Position numbers and translations under genes: made by a program. The notes beneath the pieces are model-generated. The model was not told where the DNA came from. It worked only from the letters and a program-made list of their open reading frames with translations, and searched no databases. From positions 14,528,001 through 14,592,000 of the forward strand of contig CM072335.1 in NCBI GenBank assembly GCA_036874045.1: DNA of 64,000 nucleotides, given 5' to 3'. This document shows, in pieces, positions 34,540 through 44,998 of the stretch; position 1 is the stretch's first letter, and every line of letters starts with the position of its first letter. This DNA comes from Cymodocea nodosa. Taxonomy: Eukaryota; Streptophyta; Magnoliopsida; Alismatales; Cymodoceaceae.

Positions 34540-35706
34540 TTAAGAACATGATTGAAAAGTAGAAACAAATGGAATAAATGTATCAGTCCAAGCAAACTTT
34601 TTAGGCATAGTTCTTCTTGCTATTAATTCTGTTTTAATGCAGTTCTTGGTCCTTTTTAATTTGTAAACATGCAATATATTATAAATTCCAAATATGAGTG
34701 TATTGCCATTAATGATATGTAATGCAGAAAGGGATCCTTTTTGGTTCCAAGGTAATGTAGCAGTTTCTATTTCTACATCTATTTCAATATACTCCTCTTC
34801 CCACTTCCATTCATTCATGTCTTCCATAATCCATATTTGAAATTTCATCAGTTCATCCCACCATCTTATCAGACATAAAGTAGGATCATCTTTTTCATTA
34901 TACCACATTCCTATTTGAATTTTATTAAATTTTTCAGATGGTGGTTTAGCTATTTCACTCGGTACAGGTAAAATTTCTATGTAATCATCATAACTGTCTA
35001 TGCTCACTATGTATAAATCAGATCTATATGCTATTGATATCTCCGTGACTAAATAAATATAACCATCAAGTATGACATGTGTTTGGTTAATTAATGATTT
35101 CTATCCTAGATATATTATAATGTTTTCATTCCAAGATCTGTTTAGAAAATTATACACACTTAAGCGTAAATCTTCACCCCAATTTCCTGTAGGTCTCCAA
35201 TAATATAATTTTTCAAGAATTGCAGAATTTTTATCAGAAAATATTAAAGCTGACCCACAATTTTCAGTTGGTGCTTCAAATATATTAGGTCTTCCTATAT
35301 TACATTCTTCTCCTGTTATAGGATTTCTTATCAAAATCTCAGGTAATGATAAACTTGCATACCTTGGTCTCGTCTTGTATATGATTAATCCTTCATCTAT
35401 CCCCATAATATGACTCATTCCTTCTAATGCATTGGGTGGAGTTCTAATAGTTTCTTCCATAGCCAAATATTCATGGGTATTTGAACTACGATTAAATGAC
35501 CTCCATATAAATCCATCTCTAATCTTAGTCATTTTTGCAGTTTGTAGTCCCTGAAAATATTTTTCTTCAATACAGTCATTAATTTCCTTTGATACACAAC
35601 ACATCCTGCACAGATCTTTAGCTGACAAGTTACTTAGTATTTCCCTTTGTGCATCCAACAGTAATTGCATTAATTCCATTTGTCGATTCAGTCTGAAGCT
35701 TTCCAT
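34540..35706 (-). pseudogene. F-box/FBA-like gene carried by gypsy element, copy B
   Basis: 389 codons including the final stop, in one frame, broken by a single TAG at 35101-35103 where the other copy has a Gln codon. Residues about 10-52 form an F-box: 'LLLDAQREILSNLSAKDLCR' and 'CCVSKEINDCI'. From about residue 80 it resembles F-box-associated (FBA) domains, with 'GLIIYKTRPRYASLSLPEIL', 'RNPITGEECNIG' and 'VYNFLNRSW'. The C-terminal half continues to 'LARRTMPKKFAWTD' and is Trp/Asp/Glu-rich. F-box proteins bind SKP1 and act as substrate receptors in SCF ubiquitin ligases; the substrate here is unknown. The start is either 35706 or Met10 at 35679, the one shared with copy G. It is presumably a captured host gene. 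Confidence 0.85.
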
Positions 35707-36180
35707 TCTATAAATATTTGTTGTCGGATGAAGGTTGAATCAGCTGCTTCTCCTTCCAGTTCCTTCAACGCTTTCTCCTTTCTCTTAAAAGTGCTGGTAA
35801 CTCGTAAATAACATTCTATTTCATATATATACTGCGCATCCATAAAGTGAATAAATCTCGTTGCAAGAACGTGTCTTGCAACGTGCATCGTGGTTCTTGT
35901 TTTAATGGGTACGTGTACCACTACTAATTTCAAATTTTTGGTAACCGCTAAACCGACGAAGTTTCGTTTGTGGTTAAAAGAATAACCGTTTTGCTTAATC
36001 TACGAACTAACCTCGTTGAGTTACAGATTACTCAACAGAACACAGTCAGTTACTGTTGCTAACTCCACGGACTAACTTCGTTGAGTTACAGATAACTCAA
36101 CGGAGTGACCTTATATTATATTACTGACCTCGTGGAGTTACGGTTAACTCAACAAAATTACTTCGTTGAGTTAACGCTTG
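35707..36180 (-). promoter_or_regulatory. internal promoter-like module upstream of F-box gene, copy B
   Basis: On the minus strand: palindromes at 36000-36180, including a perfect one at 36079-36102 (CGTTGAGTTA, CAGA, TAACTCAACG), then about 140 bp, then TATATATA at 35824-35831, 118 bp before the first F-box ATG. Copies at 46784-47165 and 1070-1460 keep the palindromes and a TATA box in the same place. An 81-codon open frame (35688-35933) crosses the TATA box; I regard it as incidental. Confidence 0.6.
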
Positions 36181-36600
36181 GCAACTTCTAAGTTTCACTC
36201 TCGTAAGTTTTCTATTCTGTTTTTTTTTCTTTGTCATTTTGCTAACTGTAATAAAGTTAAATCTATGTCATTAATGCCTCATTTTGATTAAAATACATTT
36301 AAATTTGAACATTATATAAAGATTTAAATTGCAGGTCATTTTATGTTATGCAGAATTTACATTTTACCTTATAACATGCAGAAATTTTTAAGTAGTTATC
36401 CTGTCATTCAGCAAATTGTAAATCTGTTACATATTCATAAAGTTCCACAAATTACATAATATTCAATAAATTCTATTCATTTCACATTCAAATAAGTATG
36501 AAAATTGCATCTGAAAAATTATATTCATTAATATGAATCAATTACATTACAAGTACATCATACAATTTCATACAATTTTACACAAGTAGATGAACAATAC
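36181..36600. other. AT-rich spacer after env-position ORF
   Basis: Non-coding, colinear with 1900-2340 of copy A. No recognisable feature beyond homology. Confidence 0.6.
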
Positions 36601-36603
36601 AAT

Positions 36604-37640
36604 TTAATCTCTATGCCTAAGTTCATCTACTTCCTTCTGGAGTTTTTCTAATTGCTGCTCTAATTGATTTATCCTCTCTACTGTTCCTGCAATTTCTCCA
36701 AAAGGTATAGCTAATTCTGCAGCTACAAAATTTCTGTATTCTTTCACTAAAATGGTTCTAGATCTTATCCTTTTTAATGTCCATTTAGTGAAATCAATAC
36801 TATCCACCATCAGCAGTGGAATCAAATCTCCGTAAAATAATTTCTTCTTTACTATTTCAGCTTGGAGATAAAAACTGCAGACCAATTTATTTGGATCTTA
36901 TTTACAACTGCATACGTGGCCCATTTGACAAATTGACTTAATTCTATGTCATGGCCCTGTCGTTGATAGACATTCTTAATCAGAATGTTAGCTACCATGT
37001 GTGCTTTACCATTTAAATGCTTCAATCTGTTTAATAATGGCACACCAGGATTGATAGCTAAACAATCCTTAATTTGCTGCTCAGTCCATTCAACTGCAGT
37101 TGTATCCTCCAAAATTTTTGTTCCTTCATTCTTTAAACCAAATATGTTGTGGAGAAGCTTTGGTTTTATCTGTACATCAGCTTCCTCCACGTTTGAAATT
37201 AATTCTCCTTCTCTTGAATTTGCATAGAAACAGGGCACTAAATTCTCATATACTACATGCCCTCTATCTTGAGATATAAATTGCAGTAGACCTTGGAATT
37301 CAAATAGATCTTTGATTTCTTGCATTCCATCCCAATTTACTGGTTTACTATAAATAATATTGTAACCTCTTATTTCTTGGTATTTGATATAAGCTTCCTG
37401 ACTACAAAAATGTACTTCATACAAAATTATTGTTTCAGTCGGGTCAAGAAGGTGACTTTGTTGCTCTAGAGGGGTTTGCTCTTGCTCTTCCTCTAGCATA
37501 GGCTGCATTTGGACATTCTCTTCAGATTCCTGAATTTTTGCTTTTGCTTCTGTCTATGGTGGTGAGCCGGCAGAACTCTCCACTTTGTCTTGAATTCTTT
37601 CCATAATTTGCTGAAGAGTTTCTTGCTCTTCAGTGGAATT
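36604..37640 (-). pseudogene. env-position ORF of Athila-like element, copy B
   Basis: A 218-codon open piece (36852-37508) and an overlapping 93-codon piece (36604-36885) are separated by one frameshift near 36860. Upstream sequence to about 37640 adds a Glu/Gln-rich segment broken by a TAG near 37556. The domain has 'IILYEVHFCSQEAYIKYQEI', 'FEFQGLLQFIS', 'LVPCFYAN', 'KHLNGKAHMVANILIKN' and 'KKKLFYGDLIPLLMV'. It ends in a heptad-like Glu/Leu/Lys tail ('INQLEQQLEKLQKEVDEL'). It resembles the putative plant transposon protein domain between integrase and 3' LTR in Athila elements. Role unknown. Most of the charged N-terminal half seen in copy A is missing here. Confidence 0.78.
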
Positions 37641-37647
37641 TGTGAAA

Positions 37648-38500
37648 TTATTTTTGCCAGAATTTAATTTTCTCTTTTTCTCTTACAGTCTTTGAATAAG
37701 CTTCATTTCTAAATTCTTCTAATTCAATTAGTTGCATTTTCCTATTTTCAGCAGCTTGATTTAAATTAGTGTTCAGAGTTTTTAATGCCCAATAAGCTTT
37801 ATGTTCTATTTCAGCAGGTAAATGATAACTTTTTCCATATACTAGCCTAAAAGGTGACATACCTAAGCTCATTTTATAAGCAATTCTATAAGCCCAAAGT
37901 GCATCAATCAATCTATTAGCCCAATCTGTTCTAGTAGGATTTACTTCTTTTTCCAAGATTAATTTAATTTGTTTGTTTGCACTTTCTACTTGTCCACTTG
38001 TTTGCGGATGATATGATGTTGCAATTTTGTGGTTTACTCCATATTTCTTCATTAAGGCTTCAAAACTTCTATTACAGAAATGAGTTCCTCTATCACTGAT
38101 AATAGCTTTAGGTATTCCAAATATGGTAAATATATTTGTTCTTATAAATTGTATTACCACTTTGTTATCGTTAGTTTTTGTAGGAATAGCTTCTATCCAT
38201 TTTGATACATAATCCACTCCCAACAATATGTAATTAAATTGATTAGATATAGGAAATGGACCCATAAAATCTATTCCCTACACATCAAAGATTTCAACCT
38301 CAACAATAGAATTAAGAGGCATCATATTCCTCTTTGATATTCTTCCTATTTGTTGACATCTTAAACAACTTAAGCAATATTTATGAGCATCTTTGAATAG
38401 TGTTGGCCAATAAAACCCACATTGCAGAATTTTTGCAGCAGTTTTCCATGAACCAAAATGTTCTCCACAAGCTTGGTCATGACAGAAAGATAATATGCTC
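37648..38500 (-). pseudogene. Ty3/gypsy integrase, copy B
   Basis: Finger: '[12 protein letters not shown]' and '[19 protein letters not shown]'. After one stop at 38278-38280, the 205-codon core (37648-38265) has 'GVDYVSKWIEAIPTK' (first Asp), 'IISDRGTHFCNRSFEALMKK' (second Asp) and 'SGQVESANKQIKLILEKE' (Glu), then 'LGMSPFRLVYGKSYHLPAE'. The catalytic triad is intact. It stops at 37648 within 'REKEKIKFWQK', where it joins the N-terminal part of the env-position ORF. The integrase C-terminal domain is therefore deleted. Confidence 0.93.
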
Positions 38501-39290
38501 GAATATTCAGTTTCTGGAACACACCTCCTTAAAACCAGATCAGGACATTTCTTAAATAAGTAAGGGTCTTCCCAATAGTAATATTTTACTCTTGAGAACA
38601 ATTTCTTATCCTGTCTATTCCAATCCTTAGGTGTTAAACTAGTAACTAAGTAATTAACTATGTCTGCATACCAAGGCATTGTGTTGATGGTCATTAATTG
38701 TTCATCAGGAAAATTATCCTTAATTTCAATATTTGATTTTTCTATTTGTAATCTTGATAAATGATCTAATACTACATTCTCACAACCTTTTTTATCTTTA
38801 ATTTCTAGATCGAATTCTTGCAATAATAATATCCATCGGATCAATCTAGGTTTAGTTTCTTTTTTCTTTATTAGATGTTTTAGAGCTGAATGATCCGTGT
38901 ATACTATTACTTTAGCTCCAATCAAATATGATCTAAACTTTTCTAAAGCAAACGCAATAGCTAATAATTCTTTTTCAGTAGTTGTGTAATTAACTTGAGC
39001 ATCATTTAAGGTTTTGCTTGCATAATGAATCACTCTAGGAGATTTTTCTATTTTCTGTCCTAACACTGCTCCTACAGCAAAATCAGAAGCATCACACATT
39101 AATTCAAATGGATGGTTCCAATTAGGTGCTTGAATTATAGGAGTTGAAATTAAGCTAGTCTTAAGTCTAAAAAATGCTTCCTTGCAATTTTTATCAAAGT
39201 TAAATGGATCTTTTAATAGATTAGTTAAAGGTCTAGCTATCTTGCTAAAGTCTTTAATAAATCTTCTATAAAAACCAGCATGTCTATTAT
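38501..39290 (-). pseudogene. RT thumb and RNase H, copy B
   Basis: Begins at the right edge of the insertion with '[19 protein letters not shown]' and '[20 protein letters not shown]'. It continues in one open frame: '[20 protein letters not shown]', '[20 protein letters not shown]' and '[20 protein letters not shown]'. The RNase H acidic residues (D in CDAS, E in TEKE, D in YTDHS) are present. The RT palm with the FMDD motif and the protease-RT linker are absent because the permuted copy breaks here. Confidence 0.93.
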
Positions 39291-39300
39291 CAAGTCCTTG

Positions 39301-39440
39301 CTCAACAATTTCCTTTAGAGTTCTTTTGAATCAGTATTCATCTGACTTATTTGACTTTTGACACTTCATCTATACCTATGAAATACATCTTAACTTCTCA
39401 CATAGATTATTGGCATTATCAAAATACAAGGGTTCTGACA
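39301..39440 (-). mobile_element. 5' LTR of SIRE-like copia, outer piece
   Basis: Matches 17950-18095 of the 3' LTR, including 'GAAATACATCTTAA' and 'CACATAGATTATTGG'. It ends GGTTCTGACA (minus-strand start TGTCAGAACC). Confidence 0.87.
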
Positions 39441-39445
39441 TGATC

Positions 39446-42400
39446 CACAATGAGTAGTTGAAATTAAATTCTAAGTTGCTATAGACAAAGTGGACTGTTT
39501 ACTAACCAAAACTCTCACTCCATTGAATTACTATTTAACTCAATGGACTAAGTTCATTGAGTTACAAATAGCTCAACAAACTACTCTTGTTGAGTTACTA
39601 ATAACTCAATGTGTAATTTGGTAACTTTCTATTAATATTGTTGATTATAGAGGAAAACGGTCATCCATTGGGCGATCCTATAAAATCCAACCAACACCCT
39701 TACACTCTTCAAATGCTATTTATATTAAATTTAACATTGAGCAATTTTATCATTCAAATATTTCAAATAGTAAACAGATCAATAACGATTTCAAAGATTT
39801 AAACTAACTATTTTCAAAAGTTAATCATATGATTTTATATTAACTGAACTAAGATAAACACACAACATTTAACAATTACTAACAAACAAAACAAATGTAA
39901 ATGATACAAACACAAAACATCAATAAGTAAAAGTAGACATAAATGTATTTTTGTTTTGTTTTATTCCTCAAGGTGGATGATTGAGATATGATAAATTCTC
40001 TATTGAAAATAAAAGACTTCCAACACTACATGTGATATGATTATACATCTGAAAACTCAACCATTTACTATCAAACACTCCTCTCCCTACTAGATTGCGA
40101 ACTTAGACTTTTGTAAGTTGATATTCTCTTCAGCAAATTGGCATCAACCCAAAGTCAAGGCTAGAAGCTTTAATTGTCTCTTGAGAGATGATTTGATGCT
40201 TGGTGAAAAAGTATTTCCTTCCTTTGACATGATCACTCCTCCACAATGGTTGTTAGTCACCACAGTTGCTCAAAATTGACCTAACTCTAGAAATTATCCT
40301 CACAGACCTCTAATGAATTATGGGTGACGGTGGTAGATGTCTAAAGGAATGTCTAGCACTTTCTATAGTGAATGTGGTTCTCCTCCCCTCTTCATTTTTC
40401 TCTCCAATCATTTTATATTTCTTTCGCATAATAATTGGTTAGATTTCCTTCATTTGTATCAATGACAGTAATTACTTCTTCATTCCACAATCAAGATCAT
40501 GACGTGGTTCATGCAATGTAATTTCTCTACGCATTTCTTGCAAACTGCTTGCAATGAAACACTAGAAAATAACTCAACAAACTTACTCCATTGACTTAAC
40601 TATTAACTCAGCAAACCGACTGTTTGGGTTTTCCTAGCACTACACTAAAAAAACTTGGATTTGTTACTTCTATTTTTACTTTGTTAATTTATCTTTATGC
40701 CTATTCTTTCTTTTAGAAGTAAACAAACAACCTTTAATACAATTTAGATATTAATTCCAATTTGTACTTTAACTGCAAGTACACAGTGTCTATTGTATCA
40801 GTGTGCAAGTACAGGTCGATCCCACAGGGAATTGCTAACGAATTTAAGAAATGTTTGATTCTGAACAATTCAAATTTATATTCAATAAGCACTCTGTTGA
40901 GTTACAGTTAACTCAACGGACTAAGTTCGTTAAGTTATGACTAACTCAACGGACTATCCTCGTGGACTTAAGTTAACTCCACGAGCCTGTCTCTTCTTTA
41001 TAATACTGCTATTTATAGAGGAATTCAGCCAACCATTGGGCGATTCCACAGATTGTAAATAACATCAATTAAGTTTTTTAATGCTAGTTAACATTGGATT
41101 TATCATTAAGCAATACTAACATTCAGATGATTCAAACAGTAACCATTAAAATCTTTAAGTTTTTTTTGTACGAACCAATTTCAGTAAACTGTAAAATTAA
41201 AACTAACATAAAACAATCATAAAACTGATACAAATAACATTAATCACGATACAACACAAACAATACAACACTCAAATACAACATACAAATAAAGATAAAT
41301 TATTTTTGGTATTTTTGTTTTTGATGAAATGGGCGAAAGGTGAAATGTAAAGTAATCTCACTTGACAGTAAATACTTCCGACACTACTTGCAACGCGATT
41401 ACACCACTGAAAATTAAACGACTTACAATTCTATCTCCTCTCCCTATAGAATCGCGAGTCCAGAATTACAAGATGATCTCCTCTTCAGCATATAGGCATC
41501 AACCCGAAGCCAAGGCTAAAAGCTTTACGATCTCCTGAAATATGAGTCGGCGCTTGGTGAAAATGTCTTCCCTTCCCGCGACGCGATCACTCCTCACAAT
41601 GGTTGTCAAGTACTGTGTTTGGCTCGGAATTGACCCGACATCAGGCAAGTATCCTCACAGACCTCCGATGATTGATGATTATGGTGGTGATAACGATGGT
41701 TGGTGTGATACTTCGGAGAATCACCGATACTGTCTGCTGAAAGCTTAGTGCTCCTCCTCTATATACACTAGCCATCCATCGATCACACACCCTTCTTCTT
41801 TTTTTCTTCTTTTCTTTTATATTTCTTCAGTAGTAACTGCTTCTGCTTGAATGGTCAGTTGGATTTCCTTCCTTCAGATCAACGACGATGATTTCTTTCT
41901 CCCTACGCGATTGAATTCCTGCGTGATACGTGCAAACATGGTTTTTCCTTCCAACTATCTGTTCCTGCAACCGCTACAGTGGCATATTAGAAAATATATA
42001 GTCCGTGGAGTTACAGATAACTCAACGGATTTCCTTCATTGATTTAACTATAAAACACGTGCAAAAATAACAACTTAAGTTTATAACGCTAACTTAACGC
42101 GTTGCCTTAGTGTATTTTCATGTAACTCAACGCGTGTAGTTATACTAACTTAACGAGTTATAACGTAAGTAAATCTACCAGCTCTCAACATGTGTCAGCA
42201 GCAGTTTAAACATAAAATAACATTTCGGAGAGTTACAGGTATAACTATCCGATACTTAGATGCATTTTCGGATACTTAAGAATTTCACAGCCTGTAATTT
42301 ACCGACAGTTCATAAATGTACTAAATTAACATTAATTCCCCAAAATTAAGCAGATTCTTCAATTAAAGCATATAACAGTGCAATTATAACATAATGACTT

Positions 42401-42771
42401 AATTCTCATATGATAAGCTAAATATTATGCAATTAACCATCATTTAACCATTAATAATATGCACTTTTTCATTCTAAACACCGACCTCATTGAGTTACAG
42501 CATAACTCAACAGATTCGTTTAGTTCTACAGTTTAATAAAACAATACATATATAACATTTAACAATTAATAGTATACAAAAGAAGTAATTTCTAATCATT
42601 CATAAATGATACTTAATTAACGTTAATTCCTTCAAATTATGCATGTTCTTTAATTAAGTCTTATAATTGTATAAATGTAACATAGTGACTTAATTCTCAT
42701 TTGATAAGCTAAATACTATGCAATTAATCATTCATTAACTACTAATATTATACATAATTTCATTCTAAATA
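39446..42771 (-). mobile_element. gypsy LTR of element D, outer pieces around a solo LTR
   Basis: 39446-40615 and 42486-42771 are the rest of the LTR begun at 16716, ending CATTCTAAATA (decayed terminus). It includes a palindrome cluster at 39505-39620 and the 'TGGTGAAAAAGTATTTCC' leader tract at 40200. A solo LTR of the same family, much younger in appearance, is inserted at 40621. Confidence 0.8.
40621..42480 (-). mobile_element. solo gypsy LTR, 1860 bp, target duplication CCGAC
   Basis: Perfect 5-bp duplication CCGAC at 40616-40620 and 42481-42485. Termini are TGTTTAGAATG and AACCCAAACA on the minus strand. It carries a TATATAG box at 41759-41765 (minus), palindrome clusters at 40890-40990 and 42000-42170, and G-box-like CACGTG/ACGT words at 41920-42070. 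It is closely similar to 30937-32798. It is the cleanest reference for this LTR family in the window. Confidence 0.95.
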
Positions 42772-43296
42772 TATATTCTTCATGTAATGCCTTTAATTCT
42801 TGTCTTGCCTAAGAGATGTTTTCTTTTTATCATGAATCACCATGATCAAGGGTAGTTAATGTATTTAAAATAAAAAAAAAGAGAATTTTCTCTTTCCAAA
42901 AATTTATTTGTATCAACTATCCCTATTCATTTATCTTAAGTCTTAGGCAAGAAGACCTTACAATCAATGTGGAAGCAATTATTCTCTATAGATAGTATTT
43001 TTGAACTTGTTACCAAGATGTATCAATATTTCTAGAGGATTAGATTAGGCACATGAAAGTCTTGATTAATGTCATCTTTATAAGGTACATATGGGTTGAG
43101 ATTAGGAAAAGATAGTGAAAAAGCATCACATAAATCTTTGTTTGTAGTGACATATTGCTGTGGTGGAGTAATTTTTTGAGAATGGACTTTGAAGGAAGGT
43201 ATGATTAAAAACATAAGTAAGGTAGTCCTGACATTCCAAGAAAAAAATCTAAATCATGATCATAGCAAGTTTGCTAAGGAACTAGCAAAACTTAGG
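42772..43296 (+). other. 3' non-coding region before a gypsy polypurine tract
   Basis: Non-coding. It holds an inverted repeat (CTTGCCTAAGAG near 42812 and TCTTAGGCAAG near 42943) and ends with the tract shared by all LTR-adjacent polypurine sites. Short open frames on the minus strand look incidental. Confidence 0.6.
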
Positions 43297-43307
43297 TATG
43301 AGGGAAG
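43297..43307 (+). other. polypurine tract adjoining LTR
   Basis: TATGAGGGAAG directly before TGTTTAGAAT, preceded by GCAAAACTTAGG as in the other copies. Confidence 0.8.
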
Positions 43308-44889
43308 TGTTTAGAATAAAAAATACATAATATTAGAGCTTAATGAATGGTCTATGGCATATTATTTGGTTTATCAAATAGGAATTAGATCATTATGTTA
43401 TAATTACTCATATTTGAGGCTTAATCGAAGAATATGCGTAAATTGAAGGAATTAACATTAATTATCATTTTGGAATTATTACAAAATTTCCTTAATACAT
43501 AGTATTAAATTTTGTTTACACCTATGTAGTATTTATGTAAATTATTCTATTATATTATTGAACTGTAGGACTGAATGAGTTCATTGAGTTATATGGTAAC
43601 TCAATGGAGCTAATCCATTGAGTTAGTAGTTAACCCAATGAAGTTAGTCTATTGAGTTATATTAACTTCACAAGCTAATTATTATCTAATGTACGATTAT
43701 GAGTAGTTATAGGAATTGCATCAAAAACCCACATTGCATGATTCATGCTCATGACCTCTATTGTAGAGCAAATAAATAATTACAACCATTGATGTGCAAG
43801 AAGGAAGAATCTTACTAGTCATTTTTGCACCAGTTGTTATTAAAAAGAAATATAAAATGACTGAAAGAAATTGAAAAAAAAGGGAAGGAGTGCTTACTAC
43901 AAAGAGCATCGAATGTTCCTTGAGATATCTTCCTTCCACTACACTCACCATTCATTGAAGGTTTGTGGAGATAATTTCCAAAGTGAGGCCAATTCCAAGC
44001 AAACCATGGTAATTGACAACCACTGTAGATGAGTAATTACATCAAAGGAAGGGAATGTTTCTTCACTAAGCATCTATTCATCTCTCGAAAGACAATTAAA
44101 GCATCCAACCTTAGTGTCGGGTTGATATCGATTTGCTAAAGAGGAGATCGTCTTACAAAAGTCTAGGTTCACAATCCAATAGAGAGAGGAGTGCTTGACA
44201 ATAAGTGATTAAATTTTCAGAGGTGTAACTGCATCGCATGTAGTGTTGGAGGTCTTTGATTTTCCACAAAAAGCTTGCCTTTCATCAATCGTCTACCTTA
44301 AGGAACATTAGCATTTATGTTTACATCCATGTATTTATTATGTTCTATGTTTGTATTATTTGTGTTTGTATTGTTTGTTAATAATTATTAAATGTTGTGT
44401 ATTTATTTTATTTCATTCCAATATAAAATCATATGACTTTATTTTGAAACCAGTTGGTTTAAATCTCTAAAATCTTGTCTTGACTAATTGTTATTTAAGT
44501 TCATTTGAATGCTAAATCTATTCATTGTTATATCTGATATAAGTAGCAATCAAAGAGCATAAGTGTGTTGTTTGCATTCTCTAAGATCGCCCAATGGATG
44601 ACCGAGTTTAGGTGCAAATAGTTGTAGTGAGAGTAAGTCATAGATATATTCATTGAGTTAAGTAGGAACTCAATAGAGTGAGAGGTTTCATTAGTACAAT
44701 ACTACACCCATTTCAAAGCAATCTAGAATCTAATTCTAATCACTCCTTGTGGTTCAACCTATTCTTGCATATTTTTTACAACTAATGTTGTGCACTTATA
44801 GTAAATTAAATGAATAGATTTACTAGATTTAAGTCTCATTCGGGAAATTACTTGTTTCCTTAGAAAAACTAGTTTAAGCTAATAAGACA
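43308..44889 (+). mobile_element. 3' gypsy LTR, 1582 bp, older copy
   Basis: Starts TGTTTAGAATAAAAAATAC after a polypurine tract and ends near AAGACA at 44889, with no primer-binding site beyond. It carries GTTGAGTTATATGG and related palindromes at 43570-43680. Its last 270 bp match 7906-8205. More diverged than the solo LTR at 40621. Confidence 0.82.
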
Positions 44890-44998
44890 AGCCAAACCTT
44901 CCAAATCTAATCAAACATAGTATTTAACTTTCCATACTCTAATGGACACTTACACATAACCTTTCAAAATCCTTTAGACACTTAGGTCTTTAACTCTT

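Larger units (their letters stand above)
29218..39300 (-). mobile_element. rearranged Athila-like gypsy copy B inserted in copia LTR
   Basis: The left edge is a genuine LTR terminus on the plus strand (29218-29547). After an abrupt switch, everything else is on the minus strand, ordered from 39290 leftward as RT thumb, RNase H, integrase, env-position ORF, promoter module, F-box gene, foldable block, polypurine tracts, full LTR, primer-binding site, gag, protease. The order is a circular permutation around a single LTR. The right edge joins host copia LTR at about 39300, with roughly ten bases of filler and no clear target duplication. Confidence 0.75.
16854..39440 (-). mobile_element. SIRE-like Ty1/copia element, with two nested insertions
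   Basis: Outer boundaries are TGTTAGGATC at 16854 and GGTTCTGACA at 39440, flanked by 5-bp duplications differing at one base (AGATC/TGATC). On the minus strand the order is 5' LTR (39440-39301 and 29217-28098), primer-binding site, Gag (28080-27380), [gypsy remnant], integrase, RT, RNase H, polypurine tracts, 3' LTR (18095-16854). RNase H and RT motifs resemble Sirevirus elements. The CCHC region, protease and integrase zinc finger are missing where the gypsy remnant lies. Confidence 0.85.

Noticed and set aside
35688..35933. 81-codon frame just upstream of the F-box gene as a conserved upstream gene
   Set aside because: It spans the conserved TATA box. In copy A the start codon is absent, and in element G the frame runs into gag. 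Promoter sequence explains the conservation better.
31864..41748. Similar small plus-strand frames in two minus-strand LTRs (31864-32154, 41542-41748) as an antisense gene
   Set aside because: They lie in the well-conserved R/leader part of the LTR, shift frame relative to each other after about 45 codons, and are antisense to the element. DNA-level conservation suffices.
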